Shown here in pieces: positions 48,745 through 57,321 of a DNA stretch of 64,000 nt. The DNA comes from Lachnospiraceae bacterium (GTDB lineage: Bacteria; Bacillota; Clostridia; Lachnospirales; Lachnospiraceae). A program made the position numbers and the translations under genes. Position 1 is the first letter of the stretch. Each line of letters begins with the position of its first letter. The stretch spans positions 1 to 64,000 of the forward strand of contig JAFUAB010000051.1 of assembly GCA_017460885.1 (NCBI GenBank), read 5' to 3'. Under the pieces are notes generated by a model. That model made no database searches, had not been told where the DNA came from, and worked only from the letters and a program-made list of their open reading frames with translations.

Positions 48745-49827
48745 TCACTCAATTCCGAATTCATGAAAGAGATTTCGATACTCCCTTTCGATAAGTTTTA
48801 CATTGTATTTAGCTATAATATCTGACTTTGCATTCTGTCCTAGTTTTTGCAATAGATCCTTATCATTAATAATGTTCCTTATGGCTTCAACATATTCTTC
48901 CTTTTTAACACATAGATATCCATTCACCCTTGTTTTAATCACATCCTTATTGCCATCACATTTACTGACTACGCACGGCTTTGCCAAATACATTACTTCC
49001 ATAAGTGCTATAGAGAGGGATTCCCATAAAGAAGTGAATAAGAATATATCAGAACTCATAATTTTTGCAACTGCTTCAGGTCTTCTAACCCATCCGGTTA
49101 TCGTAATATTAGGACTTTTAAGCTCATGTTCTAAAGGTCCAGCTCCAATCCAAAGAAAATTATATTCCGGAAGGGCTTCTGCTATTTCATTAAAAAGTTT
49201 TGGGTTTTTTTGCGGGACGATTTTCCCTGACAGACAAACTGTAGTTTTATCAAATTTCTCTACTAATGGCTTTGCTTGTTCTATTATTTCATCCATTTCA
49301 TCTGGATTTATACCATTAGGGATGCATATCGCATTCTTTGTAACCTGCTTGCTTGCTTCTAACTCTCCGTCTATATCCGCAATTGTTAAGCAATTCTTCC
49401 TATTAGATAACCTCTCTATCAACTTGTATAGATTTCTTTTCCTAATACTCACATCTTGCATCAAAAAACTATAAGCATGTGGTGAATAAAAAACCTTATA
49501 CTTATCGCAATTAATAGCCCATCTTCCTAATATTCCGGCCTTTGTGGAATGCAGATGTATCAAATCTGGATTAAGCTTCTTAACAATTTTCTTAATATGT
49601 ATGAATGCTTTCAAGTCATTTTTTGGTTCTATCTCTCTTGTAAAGCCATTAACCTTTATAAACTGTACTCGTTTATCAAACTGATTTTTGAAATTTTCGG
49701 GAGTCTCTGGACGCGTGGAATATGCTACCACAACTTTATAGTCTTTAACTTGCCAAGTGGTAATATTCTTAACATAATTAAGAACTCCACTTCCCAAACA
49801 TTCGGTTATATGCAATATTGTTTTCAT
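48745..49827 (-). CDS. Glycosyltransferase family 4 (GT-B fold)
   Basis: 360 residues starting MKTILHITECLGSGVLNYVKNIT. The first half holds LIHLHSTKAGILGRWA; the second holds CLSGKIVPQKNPKLFNEIAEALPEYNFLWIGAGPLEHEL and SLWESLSIALMEVMYLAKPCVVS (E-x7-E). ATG 49827 overlaps the stop of the upstream transferase gene (ATGA). It probably adds the second sugar on the lipid-linked primer, by position. The frame extends 15 codons upstream without start signals. Confidence 0.88.
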   Translation of the reverse strand: MKTILHITECLGSGVLNYVKNITTWQVKDYKVVVAYSTRPETPENFKNQFDKRVQFIKVNGFTREIEPKNDLKAFIHIKKIVKKLNPDLIHLHSTKAGILGRWAINCDKYKVFYSPHAYSFLMQDVSIRKRNLYKLIERLSNRKNCLTIADIDGELEASKQVTKNAICIPNGINPDEMDEIIEQAKPLVEKFDKTTVCLSGKIVPQKNPKLFNEIAEALPEYNFLWIGAGPLEHELKSPNITITGWVRRPEAVAKIMSSDIFLFTSLWESLSIALMEVMYLAKPCVVSKCDGNKDVIKTRVNGYLCVKKEEYVEAIRNIINDKDLLQKLGQNAKSDIIAKYNVKLIEREYRNLFHEFGIE

Positions 49828-50612
49828 CACACCGCCCCATGCTTCCCGAGAACAGCCAGTACCGTAGCCCACAGCAATTTCAAATCAGTTCCTACACTCA
49901 TCTCATTTATATACTTTAAATCCATCTCCACCCATTCATCCCACGGAACTTCAGCCCTACCGTCAACCTGCCAGAAACAAGTAAGCCCCGGCTTCACGCA
50001 CCATCTTTGGAAGTCATAAGGATCACCATCTTCCTTCGTTGTCTGTATCGGTCTGGGACCTACCAAACTCATCTCCCCTTTCAGCACGTTCCAAAGTTGC
50101 GGTAATTCATCTATCGTAGTTTTCCTCATAAACTTTCCGACCTTCGTGATTCTTGGATCATCCTTAACCTTAAAGGCCATACCATTTTTATCATCCTCAC
50201 CGACCACCTCAGCAGTGCGACTTTCTGCATCCACGCACATCGATCTGAACTTATGCATCGGGAAGTACTTAAAATCTTTACCCCATCGCTGCCCAGAGAA
50301 TATCACCGGACCACCATCTTCCATTTTTATTGCTATAGCCATAACAAGGAACAAAGGAGACAGAATAATGAGACCTAAAGCAGAAGCGATAATATCAAAG
50401 AGCCGTTTCACAATCTTGTAGGCTATAGGCTTTGCTGCATACACTGCTTTCATATCCATGCCTTCATAAGCACGGATGACTCTACCCATGGAATCAAACT
50501 GAATATTACTGTACTTTCTCTCCACCCGCTGTATAGGTTTCATGTCATGCTTTAGTGCTAATGCCCTATTATGCGAAACACCATCAATTGCCTCCGCCGT
50601 CGCTGAATTCAT
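49827..50612 (-). CDS. Initiating phosphosugar transferase (WcaJ/CpsE type)
   Basis: 261 residues. One membrane segment (LFDIIASALGLIILSPLFLVMAIAIKM) and the catalytic bacterial sugar-transferase domain: GPVIFSGQRWGKDFKYFPMHKFRSM, TKVGKFMRKTTIDELPQLWNVLKGEMSLVGPRP, KPGLTCFWQVDGRAE. It transfers a sugar-1-phosphate to undecaprenyl phosphate, the first step of the repeat unit. The N-terminal multi-span domain of WcaJ is absent, as in short CpsE/PglC forms. GGAGAGATGAAAAA fits the ATG at 50612. First gene of the sugar-assembly block. Confidence 0.9.
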   Translation of the reverse strand: MNSATAEAIDGVSHNRALALKHDMKPIQRVERKYSNIQFDSMGRVIRAYEGMDMKAVYAAKPIAYKIVKRLFDIIASALGLIILSPLFLVMAIAIKMEDGGPVIFSGQRWGKDFKYFPMHKFRSMCVDAESRTAEVVGEDDKNGMAFKVKDDPRITKVGKFMRKTTIDELPQLWNVLKGEMSLVGPRPIQTTKEDGDPYDFQRWCVKPGLTCFWQVDGRAEVPWDEWVEMDLKYINEMSVGTDLKLLWATVLAVLGKHGAV

Positions 50613-50754
50613 TTTTTCATCTCTCCTATCGCTCAATCCTCAGTTCCTCTAAATTGTCCTCTTTGCCATTACACCATGTCATCCTCTGATGCCCATCTAT
50701 ATTCAAGTCTCAGCACTACAGTTCTCTGCCTCATCTAAGAATGTAGGTTTTTCG

Positions 50755-51135
50755 TCAGTTTTCGTCAGTCGCCATTTCAATATACTTGGCAGTCTGTCGT
50801 AAATGGCTCTTTCCCACATCATCTGCCGCCCTATAGGTCTTTATCAGCCATATTTCTGCCTCTGATAATGTTTCGACCCCTATTTCTCCGTCTTCGCCTC
50901 TGATAAGGTAATTCGGAGAGACATCCAGAAATTCAGCTATCTCATCAATATGCTGCGTGTAGGTCTTAACTCCCCTATAACGCCATGCCGTAAAAGTCCC
51001 TCTTCCAAGTCCAATATATTGGATTAGTTCTTTTTCCTGCTTCCCCTGTGCCTTCAAAAGATCAGAAATCCGCTGCAAGACCGGATCAATGGACTCCTTC
51101 GATTTCTTTCCGTTATCCCCTGTGTTTTCAGGCAT
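50755..51135 (-). CDS. XRE-family regulator
   Basis: 126 residues: VLQRISDLLKAQGKQEKELIQYIGLGRGTFTAWRYRGVKTYTQHIDEIAEFLDVSPNYLIRGED is a Cro/C1 domain, followed by a helical end (SEAEIWLIKTYRAADDVGKSHLRQTAKYI). GGGAAGGAAGAGTGGAAA precedes the ATG. It lies upstream of the sugar-assembly block in the same direction and divergent from a strong promoter carrying a perfect palindrome, which it may bind. Confidence 0.85.
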   Translation of the reverse strand: MPENTGDNGKKSKESIDPVLQRISDLLKAQGKQEKELIQYIGLGRGTFTAWRYRGVKTYTQHIDEIAEFLDVSPNYLIRGEDGEIGVETLSEAEIWLIKTYRAADDVGKSHLRQTAKYIEMATDEN

Positions 51136-51208
51136 TTTCCACTCTTCCTTCCCTATCGAATCATATGTAAGTTGTCTGAAAATTTACATATTTCCCACAT
51201 TTTTTCGC

Positions 51209-51237
51209 TTGACAGACAGATATATTCTGTCTATAAT
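51209..51237 (+). promoter_or_regulatory. Strong rightward promoter with a perfect palindrome in the spacer
   Basis: TTGACA (51209-51214), a 17-bp spacer equal to GACAGATATATTCTGTC (51215-51231), and TATAAT (51232-51237). The spacer is a perfect inverted repeat with 6-bp arms GACAGA/TCTGTC. It points into the non-coding region before the IS110 transposase. Confidence 0.85.
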
Positions 51238-51634
51238 GTGCCCTATTCGACAAGGAATGAGCTCCTAAGTATTATTTCGGTGTACAACCAGAATCATGCT
51301 AATGTGTTTTATTGTCAGCTACGATGTCACAATAATGAGTCTCCTTTGTCGGATGTTTCGAGCCCCGCGGTTTTCGTTAGCGTCCTCGTAAGAGTGAACG
51401 CTCTCTCACAGCCTGGGCCTGCGGTATTAGCGAATTTTTGTCATGAAGTCTGCGAACTCCTAGATGAGTTTCGTCTACTCGATACCGCTTCAATTGAAGC
51501 ATCGTGCTAAGACGCTGACATTATGTCGTTGCAATCGTGCCACAGCACTCATGATCAGTTTCGTTTACTACCGTTTACAACTTGCACTTCCAGAAAGGAG
51601 GTCTGGACTTCATATATGTCCAGGATTATTTGTT
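51238..51634 (+). ncRNA. Non-coding 5' region of the IS110 element; candidate bridge RNA
   Basis: About 400 bp with no supportable gene between the strong promoter and the transposase ATG. IS110-family elements are now known to carry a structured guide ('bridge') RNA in a non-coding end. This region has the right place and size, with short pairings such as GCGAACTC/GAGTTCG-like stretches near 51446-51475. No secondary structure could be computed here, so this is a candidate only. Confidence 0.4.
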
Positions 51635-53152
51635 ATGTCAAAACATCAATCACCAAATCTACTCAATACCTCTATCCTCGCAAGAAATGAAACTGAGGTC
51701 CAAATCATTGACGATGGTGTCGAGGTTCAAAAACTTAAGTCCTATGGTGTCGGTATCGACTGTCATTCCCGTTTTATCGTCATCTGCGTTCATGTCAGGC
51801 GCAATAATAAGGTGTTCAAATACATCAAGGAATTTGACACCGAATGGTCTTCGCTTGTCTCTGCCAGGGAATGGGTCATCAATGTAATCAAAAAATATTC
51901 CGACCCAGTGCCAGACACCTCGAAGCCTCTCCATTATGTTATTGAGGCAACAGCAACATACCATATGCCCATACTTCTCGCATGGGAAGGCAACCCTTCT
52001 GTAATCAACCCGACAATAGCCGGGGCAACCAAGCGTAAGACTGATGTGCTCGATGCGGAGCGCCTCTCTTTTCATGACTTATCAAATATTTGGCCTGAAT
52101 CATATATAGTTCCAACTCCAGTTCAAGAATTGCGCGTCCTTATTTCAGAACGAGAGCATTTCGTCAAGCTTGCCACGCGGTGCTCCAATAGGATAAATAA
52201 CATGATCGTGCGCTTCGGTATTACCTCTGCCTCAAAGGGTAGCGTAGTCAAAAACCAGGAAACTCGTGCCCTGATCGAAGATCTGGCTTCTGATCATCCA
52301 TCCAAGCATGAGGGTGTCTGTCCAAAAGGTCTACCAGCCGATGTGAAACAAGTCATCCGGCGCGAATATGAGCAATACGACATATTCACAAATTATGCTG
52401 CCGAGTACCTTGACCGCATCAGGGCTAAAGTCGGCTCCATTGAATGGGAAACCAAGGACGGCACCCTTCCGGGTTCAGAAATGGTGCGCATCCTACTGAC
52501 AACTCCTGGCGTTGGCGAGATAACATGTTTCACTTGGCTTGCATATGTTTCAACTCCTCGCCGTTTTCCAAACGGCAAAGCCCTTAGTGCCTATTGTGGA
52601 CTTGATCCAAGCCTTAAGGTCAGTGCCGGTCATGTGACAAGTGTCAAAAAACGAGGCGGTTGTCGCCCTCTTCACAATATCCTCGTAAACAGTGCCGATA
52701 AAATCATGCGCGGCCATTCAGAGGCTTTCGGAAGATGGGGTTATATGTATGTCCAAAGTGGCGGCAAATGGAAGAAAGCAACCCATGCCGTCGCCCGCAA
52801 ACTGGCAATTGCCATGTACTACATGATGCTGACCGGTCAGGAATTCTCATATGAAAAGTATTCCATGGTCAAGGATGCTACCGTCCTCGATATTCCAGTT
52901 GAAGCCCTTCCAGAACTCAATGGAGACTTCAAACGCTATATCAAAATCCTTCAAGAACATGACCTGAATACCACGGGCGATGTAATCACCTCATATTTGT
53001 CTTGCAACCTTGCCAGCATCAACGGTCTTGGGAGAAAGTTTTTCACCACTCTCCAGGACTTTATCACTCATCAGCGGAAATACCGCGAGGAATACCAAAA
53101 ACTGCATCCAGAATCAAAGGACGCTTCCTTAAGCGTCACCGTCACCGCGTGA
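51635..53152 (+). CDS. IS110-family transposase (DEDD recombinase)
   Basis: 505 residues. The RuvC-like DEDD domain comes first: SYGVGIDCHSRFIVICVHV (Asp), HYVIEATATYHMP (Glu) and KRKTDVLDAERL (Asp-x2-Asp). The C-terminal Transposase_20 domain has a helix-hairpin-helix (LLTTPGVGEITCFTWLAY) and ALSAYCGLDPSLKVSAGHVTSVKKRGGCRPLHNILVNSA with its conserved Ser. All catalytic residues are present. It is longer than the usual 340-420 residues, mainly through a 90-residue C-terminal tail. The ATG at 51635 is the first in frame with family similarity; the frame is open upstream. Confidence 0.9.
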   Translation: MSKHQSPNLLNTSILARNETEVQIIDDGVEVQKLKSYGVGIDCHSRFIVICVHVRRNNKVFKYIKEFDTEWSSLVSAREWVINVIKKYSDPVPDTSKPLHYVIEATATYHMPILLAWEGNPSVINPTIAGATKRKTDVLDAERLSFHDLSNIWPESYIVPTPVQELRVLISEREHFVKLATRCSNRINNMIVRFGITSASKGSVVKNQETRALIEDLASDHPSKHEGVCPKGLPADVKQVIRREYEQYDIFTNYAAEYLDRIRAKVGSIEWETKDGTLPGSEMVRILLTTPGVGEITCFTWLAYVSTPRRFPNGKALSAYCGLDPSLKVSAGHVTSVKKRGGCRPLHNILVNSADKIMRGHSEAFGRWGYMYVQSGGKWKKATHAVARKLAIAMYYMMLTGQEFSYEKYSMVKDATVLDIPVEALPELNGDFKRYIKILQEHDLNTTGDVITSYLSCNLASINGLGRKFFTTLQDFITHQRKYREEYQKLHPESKDASLSVTVTA

Positions 53153-53212
53153 TGACTAAATAAATCAGGTTTCCATATTGTAGGCATATTCAACCACAAA
53201 AGGAGGTTACCC

Positions 53213-53593
53213 ATGCCAAGGAAAAATTCACATCACAATCAAGAGGTGCGAGACGGCTTTCTCGCATATGGTGTTGAAGCACCAACTACTCAGGATGACT
53301 ATGACAATCAGCATTTGTCCGGCCTTTTTATCTTCGGTTTCGTAATAGAACGGACGCGCCGTACAATTTCAACCAGAGATAACACCCAGACTGAGATAGT
53401 CACATATACGATTCAAGATAATGATGGCCACAGATTCTATGTCGATGAATACGCTCCCAAGGACTATCACGATATTGGAAGTTTTGTAGACCTTCCCGTA
53501 TATGTTAAAACATTCCGTAAAAGAAACGGAGATATCGGTTACTCATTCGGTGTCCAGGCAACTTCCTCCCAGACGCGAGGTGAACATTTCTAA
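53213..53593 (+). CDS. Small protein encoded behind the IS110 transposase
   Basis: 126 residues, MPRKNSHHNQEVRDGFLAYGVEAPTTQDDYDNQHLSGLFIFGFVIERTRRTI, then a beta-rich part (VTYTIQDNDGHRFYVDEYAPKDYHDIGSFVDLPVYVKTF) that looks like an OB-type barrel. AAAGGAGGTTACCC precedes the ATG, 60 bp after the transposase. It ends just before a terminator, so the two genes may share a transcript. Not a recognised family; an accessory role in the element is possible. Confidence 0.55.
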   Translation: MPRKNSHHNQEVRDGFLAYGVEAPTTQDDYDNQHLSGLFIFGFVIERTRRTISTRDNTQTEIVTYTIQDNDGHRFYVDEYAPKDYHDIGSFVDLPVYVKTFRKRNGDIGYSFGVQATSSQTRGEHF

Positions 53594-53619
53594 TTGATCC
53601 TATCATCAAACTTCAATCT

Positions 53620-53656
53620 AAAAAAGCCTTGACGATTGATCGCCGAGGCTATTTTT
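53620..53656 (+). terminator. Rho-independent terminator
   Basis: AAAAAAGCCTTG... pairs GCCT with AGGC around GATTGATC-containing loop sequence and is followed by ATTTTT. Ends the IS110-associated transcript. Confidence 0.65.
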
Positions 53657-53732
53657 CACTCTTCTATTATTCAATAATCAAAATCGACCTACATTCTTAT
53701 GTGGACAAAATATGCCGCCAAAGGTGGTATTA

Positions 53733-53794
53733 GGGGGCTGTGAGAGACAAGAACATCCATTTTATGATTAGGACGACAAAAGCCCCTTTTTATT
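53733..53794. terminator. Second terminator-like hairpin
   Basis: GGGGCT pairs with AGCCCC across a long loop and is followed by TTTTTATT. The long loop makes function uncertain. Confidence 0.4.
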
Positions 53795-53903
53795 GGAATG
53801 TCAGTCAGCAAACCCGCATAAATACTGGATTCTTGAAAGGCGATTTCAAGAAAAATACCCTTTTGTCGGGTTAATCATTTTATTGCAATTAAAAAAGAGC
53901 CTT

Positions 53904-54347
53904 TCAGCTCCTCTTCATCATCATCATTCCTACAGCGGTCACAAGTCCGATACCAATCACCGCCCCAGCCATATCAAAACCGATATCTACAACATCAAAG
54001 TGTCGCACAGGTACGAAGATCTTAACGGTCTGGTCTAAGACACTGATTATCATGCACAGCCCTATAGCCTTTAACAATCCGCTTCCACTCCTGTGCGAGT
54101 CAAGCATTGCTATCCCACTCGCAATCCCAAGCACTCCGTATTCAAGTATATGACCCAATCGCCTCACAGCCAGCTTATCGTTCCACCACGCTCCGTTGCT
54201 ATCAATTCCGAGGCGTTCGTAAACCTTCACAAGCACCGCTCTCAGCCCTTCGCTCAATCTGGCGTTATCATTTATGTTCTGAGTGGTGAGGAATAAGATC
54301 CCAACCACTACAAGTGCTATCGGTATATATCTTATTATCCGTTTCAA
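53904..54347 (-). CDS. VanZ-like family membrane protein
   Basis: 147 residues with four hydrophobic segments. The family motif is visible: LAVRRLGHILEYGVLGIASG (the R/K...H...EY core) and the later DQTVKIFVPVRHFDVVDIGFDMAGAVIGIG. VanZ proteins confer low teicoplanin resistance in Tn1546, and relatives act on lipid-linked cell-surface precursors; the substrate is unknown. It lies by itself between terminators and an unknown gene pair. Confidence 0.88.
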   Translation of the reverse strand: MKRIIRYIPIALVVVGILFLTTQNINDNARLSEGLRAVLVKVYERLGIDSNGAWWNDKLAVRRLGHILEYGVLGIASGIAMLDSHRSGSGLLKAIGLCMIISVLDQTVKIFVPVRHFDVVDIGFDMAGAVIGIGLVTAVGMMMMKRS

Positions 54348-54439
54348 GAAAAAATTTTAATCTGTGTTTATTTTGCTACCTTTTGAGGATGGCACTATCC
54401 TCAAAGATTTTTATGCCCTAATACTTCTTTGTGGAAATC

Positions 54440-54937
54440 TCAATCTATATCCTCAAGTCCTTGCCACTCTCTTACTATCTTCCACTCCCTCAATCCTATC
54501 CTTTTGAAGTCTCTGGCTGTGTCGGCATCAGCCCCCTGAATGTTGATTCTTATACCGTTCTGCTGGGCTTGGATTATCGCTTCCATCGTCCCACACCCCT
54601 CACAAACTGAGATGTCTGCAATGCGGCTTAATGCTCTGGTTCTGAAGCTACTCTTCTTCCCACACCGTGGACATGTGAAGCTTTCATCCCTGTCAATCTT
54701 CTCCTGCTCTTCTCTCAGGTGAGCGAGGGATGTGTTTATCTCTTCATCAGAGCTGATTACGTGGTAACGATCAACTGATGGAATGAGCTTCAGCTGCGAA
54801 CCGTTATCCCAACTGATGAGCAAGTCTCCCACGCCATCATATCCTTCAAATGATCCCTGACTCCCCTGAGCCAAGGGCTGTGGATCGTTCATCTTATCAA
54901 CTACCATCCTCATTCCGGGGAAAAGCTTCTCTCTCAT
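54440..54937 (-). CDS. DUF4314-type protein with a zinc ribbon
   Basis: 165 residues. The N-terminal 65 residues (LFPGMRMVVDKMNDPQPLAQGSQGSFEGYDGVGDLLISWDNGSQLKLIPSVDRYHVI) match the small beta-barrel DUF4314. Next is a zinc ribbon (FTCPRCGKKSSFRTRALSRIADISVCEGCG), then a helical end. Its ATG overlaps the stop of the upstream gene. DUF4314 occurs in clostridial mobile elements; function unknown. Confidence 0.75.
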   Translation of the reverse strand: MREKLFPGMRMVVDKMNDPQPLAQGSQGSFEGYDGVGDLLISWDNGSQLKLIPSVDRYHVISSDEEINTSLAHLREEQEKIDRDESFTCPRCGKKSSFRTRALSRIADISVCEGCGTMEAIIQAQQNGIRINIQGADADTARDFKRIGLREWKIVREWQGLEDID

Positions 54938-55599
54938 CGCTCTTCCTCCAGAATCGCCTCAAACACTTCAGAATCGGAAAGCCCATCCATCATCCTGCTC
55001 TGGCAGACGTGGTAATCAACCCTTACTTTAGCCCTGCTACTGTCTGTACGATCGGACTCTTCTAACAGCCCTATCGCTCCTACCGTCAGCTTGTGGTCAT
55101 CATCGAAGAGAGGTTCGCTACTTTGCCCACTCTCCAGTACCACCAAACTGTCCCACTCGGATTCATAGGCATAAACGTAAGTAACTGTAGCCTCATCAAC
55201 CTGTCGCTCTATCATCGTCCAAGCAGTGGAGGGGGCTTGATCATACCATTCAACAATCTCCCCATCGACTGTGCTATATGGAACAGTGACAGTGATGAAA
55301 CTGTAGATGCTTACATCCCCTGTGTTCGTTACAGCCGGACGGATGTTGATCTCTTCTCGTGGTACCAGCGGCTCGGAAGGACTTTCATACTCAGAACCGA
55401 TCAATTCTCCTCGCACGTTACCAAACGTGGTGCTTATCTCGTTCCCACCATGGTTGAAGAGAAGATAGCCTGCTCCAAGTAATACCAGTGCGGCGAGCGT
55501 AAGAATTATTACCGTGGGAAGCTTTCGTCTCCCACGCCCTGACTCTCCATTAGAGCTTGTTTTATTTATGTCTTCAAGGAGTACCCCCCCCGGGAACAT
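54934..55599 (-). CDS. Single-span membrane protein preceded by a poly-G tract
   Basis: 221 residues from ATG 55599. One membrane segment (LPTVIILTLAALVLLGAGYLLF, about residues 27-48) and an outside domain with beta-sandwich character (NIRPAVTNTGDVSIYSFITVTVPYST). The DNA of codons 3-6 is a run of eight G. The only ribosome-site-like start (GAGGACAGAA before ATG 55615, giving MANRTNVPGG) is out of frame unless the tract loses one G. The gene may therefore be in an 'off' or weakly translated state. No family recognised. Confidence 0.55.
   Translation of the reverse strand: MFPGGVLLEDINKTSSNGESGRGRRKLPTVIILTLAALVLLGAGYLLFNHGGNEISTTFGNVRGELIGSEYESPSEPLVPREEINIRPAVTNTGDVSIYSFITVTVPYSTVDGEIVEWYDQAPSTAWTMIERQVDEATVTYVYAYESEWDSLVVLESGQSSEPLFDDDHKLTVGAIGLLEESDRTDSSRAKVRVDYHVCQSRMMDGLSDSEVFEAILEEER
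55584..55591. repeat. Homopolymer tract (eight G on the coding strand)
   Basis: Eight C on the given strand at the 5' end of the membrane-protein gene. Seven or ten G would fuse the frame that starts at 55615 to the rest of the protein. Confidence 0.7.
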
Positions 55600-55615
55600 T
55601 TGTTCGATTTGCCAT

Positions 55616-55967
55616 TTCTGTCCTCATTTCTGCGGTTTCTTGCGTTTTTGATCTATTTCCTACTGAATTTACAGTTGTTGCCAGTTTCAAGTTTTGCACT
55701 TCGCGTAGTGCCTGTGTGAGTCGAGTGCCTTGACCGGGAGCGCAGCGAGGCACATAAGCCCGATTAACGGTTCGCTGATCTCCAGCCCTCACTCACCAGC
55801 CTTATACCCTTTGTCATTTCAGGATTTTTCTCTCACACTGAGCACCGGACTACAAAATGTATATTTGTGGCAGTTCAGGGGCTAATCTGGCTTCAGTCTC
55901 ACACACTCCCCAGCCCTTTCAGAACTTTCAGCCCTTCCCAAGCTTCAATGTGGGGAGAACCTTATTA
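55616..55967. other. Gene-free leader region
   Basis: About 350 bp upstream of the membrane-protein gene without a supportable gene or a clear consensus promoter. It contains GAAAGGGCTG and short GC-rich hairpins only. Confidence 0.3.
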
Positions 55968-56438
55968 CATGTATAACCATTTCTCTCGGTCTTAACTTCA
56001 CCCGTGTTCGTCTGTGTTCTAACTGCCGTATCCCATCAATCCAAGAAGAAATGGTGATACTTTCAGTCGCGTCTCACCAGCGTATCCTCTTAAGCTCAGG
56101 AAAGCGGGTTATACCTTCAAATACTTATTGCATGTATAACCATATCTCTCGGTCTTTCCACCACCCTGAAATCAAAAACCCAGTAAAATAGCGGTCTCGG
56201 CGTATCATATCAATCCAACCAGATATGGTTATACATTCAAATACGCATGTAATTAAGCTCATGGGATATGGTTATACATGCAGTACGCGAACTGCTCAAA
56301 TAACCCTCTTTCCTTACATTGGCATGGGGCGTGTATGTTTTTCAGCGGCATGTATAATACCTTTCTTATGGTCTTAAGATGAGGCGGTTTTTTTCACTGC
56401 ATGTGTATTACCTTTTTAATGTACTTAAGATGAGGCGG
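55968..56438. repeat. Repeat-rich non-coding interval with inverted iteron-like elements
   Basis: CATGTATAACCATWTCTC recurs at 55968 and 56131. Its inverse (GAWATGGTKATAC) is at 56048, 56222 and 56265, each time after CGTATCNNATCAATCCAA in the first two cases. Another pair, CATGTRTAWTACCTTT then CTTAAGATGAGGCGG, occurs at 56349-56387 and 56400-56438 (51-bp period). The first set has a period of about 163 bp. No gene is supportable from about 55800 to 56640. Confidence 0.7.
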
Positions 56439-56648
56439 TCAAATTTCGGTACAAGGTCGAGGGGCGATTGCTGGAAAGTGCTTAAAATAAGGCTTTCAGC
56501 CGCGTCCTCTTAAGACCGAAAAACATTTCTACACCTTATTTTGCAATGAGTGTAGCAATTTGTGTAGCAAACCCAAACCAACCGCTTTTCACCTCAAAAT
56601 GCCATATCATCGCATGACCTTTGGATAGCCAACTCAAGCAATAAATGT

Positions 56649-56954
56649 TTAATTTATACCAGTCTTCATTTTCGGAATAAACTCTATCTTAAGGGTTGAA
56701 TTCATTGCCTCTGCAAGACGTTTAAGCAACCCAAGGCTGGGATTCCTTGTCCCGTTCTCCAATCTGCTGATATCTGCCTGGCTGATTCCCGATGCCTCTG
56801 ACAACTGCATCTGTGTCATCCCAGATTGAATCCTGGCCTGCATCAAGGCACGCTTTATATCCAATTCCGGCTGAATCTTCTCATATTCCTTGCGAAACTC
56901 CGGCTCTTCCATCAATTCCTCTGTAAGGATATCCAGATCACTTTTTTCCGCCAT
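56649..56954 (-). CDS. higA: HigA-type antitoxin (XRE domain)
   Basis: 101 residues: helical N-terminus (KSDLDILTEELMEEPEFRKEYEKIQPELDIKRALMQAR) followed by GMTQMQLSEASGISQADISRLENGTRNPSLGLLKRLAEAMN, a Cro/C1 domain. The typical HigA arrangement has the toxin gene first, as here; the antitoxin ATG at 56954 is 1 bp after the toxin stop. It should bind both the toxin and the palindrome in the shared promoter. Confidence 0.88.
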   Translation of the reverse strand: MAEKSDLDILTEELMEEPEFRKEYEKIQPELDIKRALMQARIQSGMTQMQLSEASGISQADISRLENGTRNPSLGLLKRLAEAMNSTLKIEFIPKMKTGIN

Positions 56955-56955
56955 C

Positions 56956-57309
56956 TTATCGCTCCTTCCTCGCATAATACTGATCACGTCTCTTCTTTGC
57001 GAGGTCGATTTCTCTTCTCGGTGTTGGTTTCTGCTTCTTCACGCATCCATTCGTACAAATGATAATTCGACCTTCGTCAAAGAAGTAAAGAATGCGAACC
57101 GTATCTCCACTCTCCTCTGTACGGAGTTCAAATATGCCATCTCCTAATGGCTTGCTCAAAGGCTCGCGCGCGTAATTGCCGAATTCTTCCAGCAAATGTA
57201 AATCACCGACAACCTTTGCTTTCAGGGACGGTCTGAGTGATCTGATAAAATCCCCCAATGGCTTATCACCATTTTCATCCCTATAAAATACGGTTCTAAA
57301 CTTCTCCAT
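56956..57309 (-). CDS. higB: HigB/RelE-family toxin (phage-derived Gp49-like)
   Basis: 117 residues: FRTVFYRDENGDKPLGDFIRSLRPSLKAKVVGDLHLLEEFGNYAREPLSKPLGDGIFELRTEESGDTVRILYFF is the Gp49/HigB core, with the conserved Lys and Arg (ELRTE, VRILYFF) and the C-terminal KKQKPTPRREIDLAKKR. These RNases cut mRNA on the ribosome. First gene of the pair. GAAAGGATAGGA precedes the ATG. Confidence 0.9.
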   Translation of the reverse strand: MEKFRTVFYRDENGDKPLGDFIRSLRPSLKAKVVGDLHLLEEFGNYAREPLSKPLGDGIFELRTEESGDTVRILYFFDEGRIIICTNGCVKKQKPTPRREIDLAKKRRDQYYARKER

Positions 57310-57321
57310 TCCTATCCTTTC

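Larger units (their letters stand above)
51238..53600 (+). mobile_element. IS110-family insertion element, ends not determined
   Basis: Contains the transposase at 51635 and the non-coding region before it. IS110 elements usually lack terminal inverted repeats and target duplications, so the ends cannot be fixed by eye. The companion gene at 53213-53593 may belong to it. It lies between an XRE gene and a VanZ-like gene and separates the two halves of the polysaccharide locus. Confidence 0.5.

Noticed and set aside
51464-51634. N-terminal extension of the IS110 transposase
   Set aside because: The added 57 residues show no transposase similarity and the upstream codons lack start signals; the region is better seen as non-coding.
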